From Rhynchopus sp. YZ270_cl-10 (lineage: Eukaryota; Euglenozoa; Diplonemea; Diplonemida; Diplonemidae), in contig OZ037858.1 in the NCBI GenBank assembly GCA_964035575.1, positions 558,001 through 622,000 of the forward strand: DNA of 64,000 nucleotides. Reading direction: 5' to 3'. The notes beneath the pieces are model-generated. The model was not told the DNA's origin. It was given only the letters and a program-made list of their open reading frames with translations, and made no database searches. The position numbers and the translations under genes are program-made. Positions 63,577 to 64,000 of this stretch are shown here, in pieces. Positions within the stretch are counted from its first letter, which is position 1. Each line of letters starts with the position of its first letter.

Positions 63577-64000
63577 CTATACACCGACTAATCTCAATAG
63601 CTCCGTTTTGATAACGGTAAACCCATCAACAGTTAGGATGGACTCGGGGTGGAATTGGAAGGAGCACCAGTGGGCGCCGCGTGTGGACATCATCTCTTCG
63701 CCAAGGATGCTGGTCTCGACAATGGGGGAGGCGGCGACCTTGTCGGCGTCGTGCTTGGCGTAGAAGGCGTTGTAGAAACCGACCCGTGTCTCTGTGCCGT
63801 AGAGGTTAACCTGCATCTGCACACCTTGGGTGGGACGCTCCTTCAGCTTCACGTCAAAGCCAAGATGGTGGGAAAGCACCTGATGCCCAAGACACACCGC
63901 AAGGAACGGCTTGCCGGTGTCCAGCAGATGTGTCACATATGCACGCACCTTGCTCATCTTCGAGTCGTCCCTCGAAACGTCTGTAGGATCGCCCGGGCCA
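63577..64000 (-). CDS. C-terminal glutamine amidotransferase domain of a PhzE-like ADIC/anthranilate synthase (runs off the window)
   Basis: The frame is open to the window edge, so only the last 141 codons are seen, ending in TAG. It starts inside GPGDPTD, the hallmark of class I glutaminases. Then come PFLAVCLGHQVL with the catalytic Cys, TQGVQMQVNLYG, RVGFYNAFYAKHD and FQFHPESIL with the catalytic His and Glu. GVQ...LYG and GFYN are features of the fused synthase-glutaminase PhzE (2-amino-2-desoxyisochorismate synthase) and related TrpE(G) proteins rather than stand-alone TrpG. The domain releases ammonia from glutamine for chorismate amination. The synthase half should lie beyond 64000. 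A phenazine product is not implied; transfer from bacteria is a reasonable inference. Confidence 0.85.
   Translation of the reverse strand, partial: GPGDPTDVSRDDSKMSKVRAYVTHLLDTGKPFLAVCLGHQVLSHHLGFDVKLKERPTQGVQMQVNLYGTETRVGFYNAFYAKHDADKVAASPIVETSILGEEMMSTRGAHWCSFQFHPESILTVDGFTVIKTELLRLVGV

Overview
The window is nuclear DNA of a eukaryote, most plausibly a flagellate of the Euglenozoa and perhaps a diplonemid; no species can be named from the sequence alone. All 18 genes I can support lie on the minus strand across the full 64 kb. Several starts are preceded, within about 10-60 nt on the gene strand, by a pyrimidine-rich tract and an AG. One gene pair is separated by only 29 nt. Ten GT-AG introns could be placed from reading frame and phase (45 to 822 bp), and nine of them have a GTATGN or GTATAC donor. 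Together these features suggest long one-way transcription units whose mRNAs are separated by 3' splice sites, as in kinetoplastids and diplonemids. Trans-splicing itself is inferred; no spliced-leader gene was seen. GC-rich exons alternate with AT-rich, homopolymer-laden spacers.

Layout, left to right (genes are read right to left). 1-3.6 kb is repeat-rich spacer. 3.6-16.4 kb holds a three-exon coiled-coil protein, a YHYH-sulfatase fusion with a C-terminal membrane anchor, a secreted GHSL-type SGNH esterase with a huge Pro-Thr linker, and a divergent kinesin-like protein. 16.4-19.6 kb carries a 1.2 kb near-perfect palindrome. 19.6-23.1 kb holds two nearly identical secreted esterases of the PHB-depolymerase/feruloyl-esterase type, with a Harbinger-like MITE between them. 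23.1-28.2 kb is spacer with a 1.6 kb piggyBac-like element and a hAT-like element carrying a 102-copy heptamer array. 28.2-34.2 kb holds an AGC pseudokinase, a second copy of the hAT-like element, a two-exon NIT-domain receptor with a degenerate cyclase domain, and an acidic protein with a histone-H1-like tail. 34.2-39.5 kb is spacer. 39.5-50.8 kb is the densest block: a PSP1-domain protein (four exons, with a mariner-like MITE in its last intron), a small coiled-coil protein, a methyltransferase, a CMGC kinase, an RRM protein, and a secreted AA10 LPMO-GH5 cellulase fusion. 54.6-57.3 kb is a four-exon charged protein, 59.3-60.8 kb an aldehyde dehydrogenase, and the right edge carries the C-terminus of a PhzE-like (ADIC/anthranilate synthase type) glutamine amidotransferase.

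Functionally, five of the 18 genes encode secreted or surface hydrolases for polymers (sulfatase, SGNH esterase, two esterases, LPMO-GH5). This fits an organism that digests algal or detrital polysaccharide outside the cell. The others look like ordinary regulatory or cytoskeletal genes.

The least explained feature is a set of at least five families of very short (about 35-150 bp), hairpin-prone repeats, here called A-E. They sit in introns and spacers next to A or T tracts. Nearly every copy has the same orientation, which is also a fixed orientation relative to the genes. They may be SINE-like fossils or RNA-processing elements; the sequence alone does not decide.
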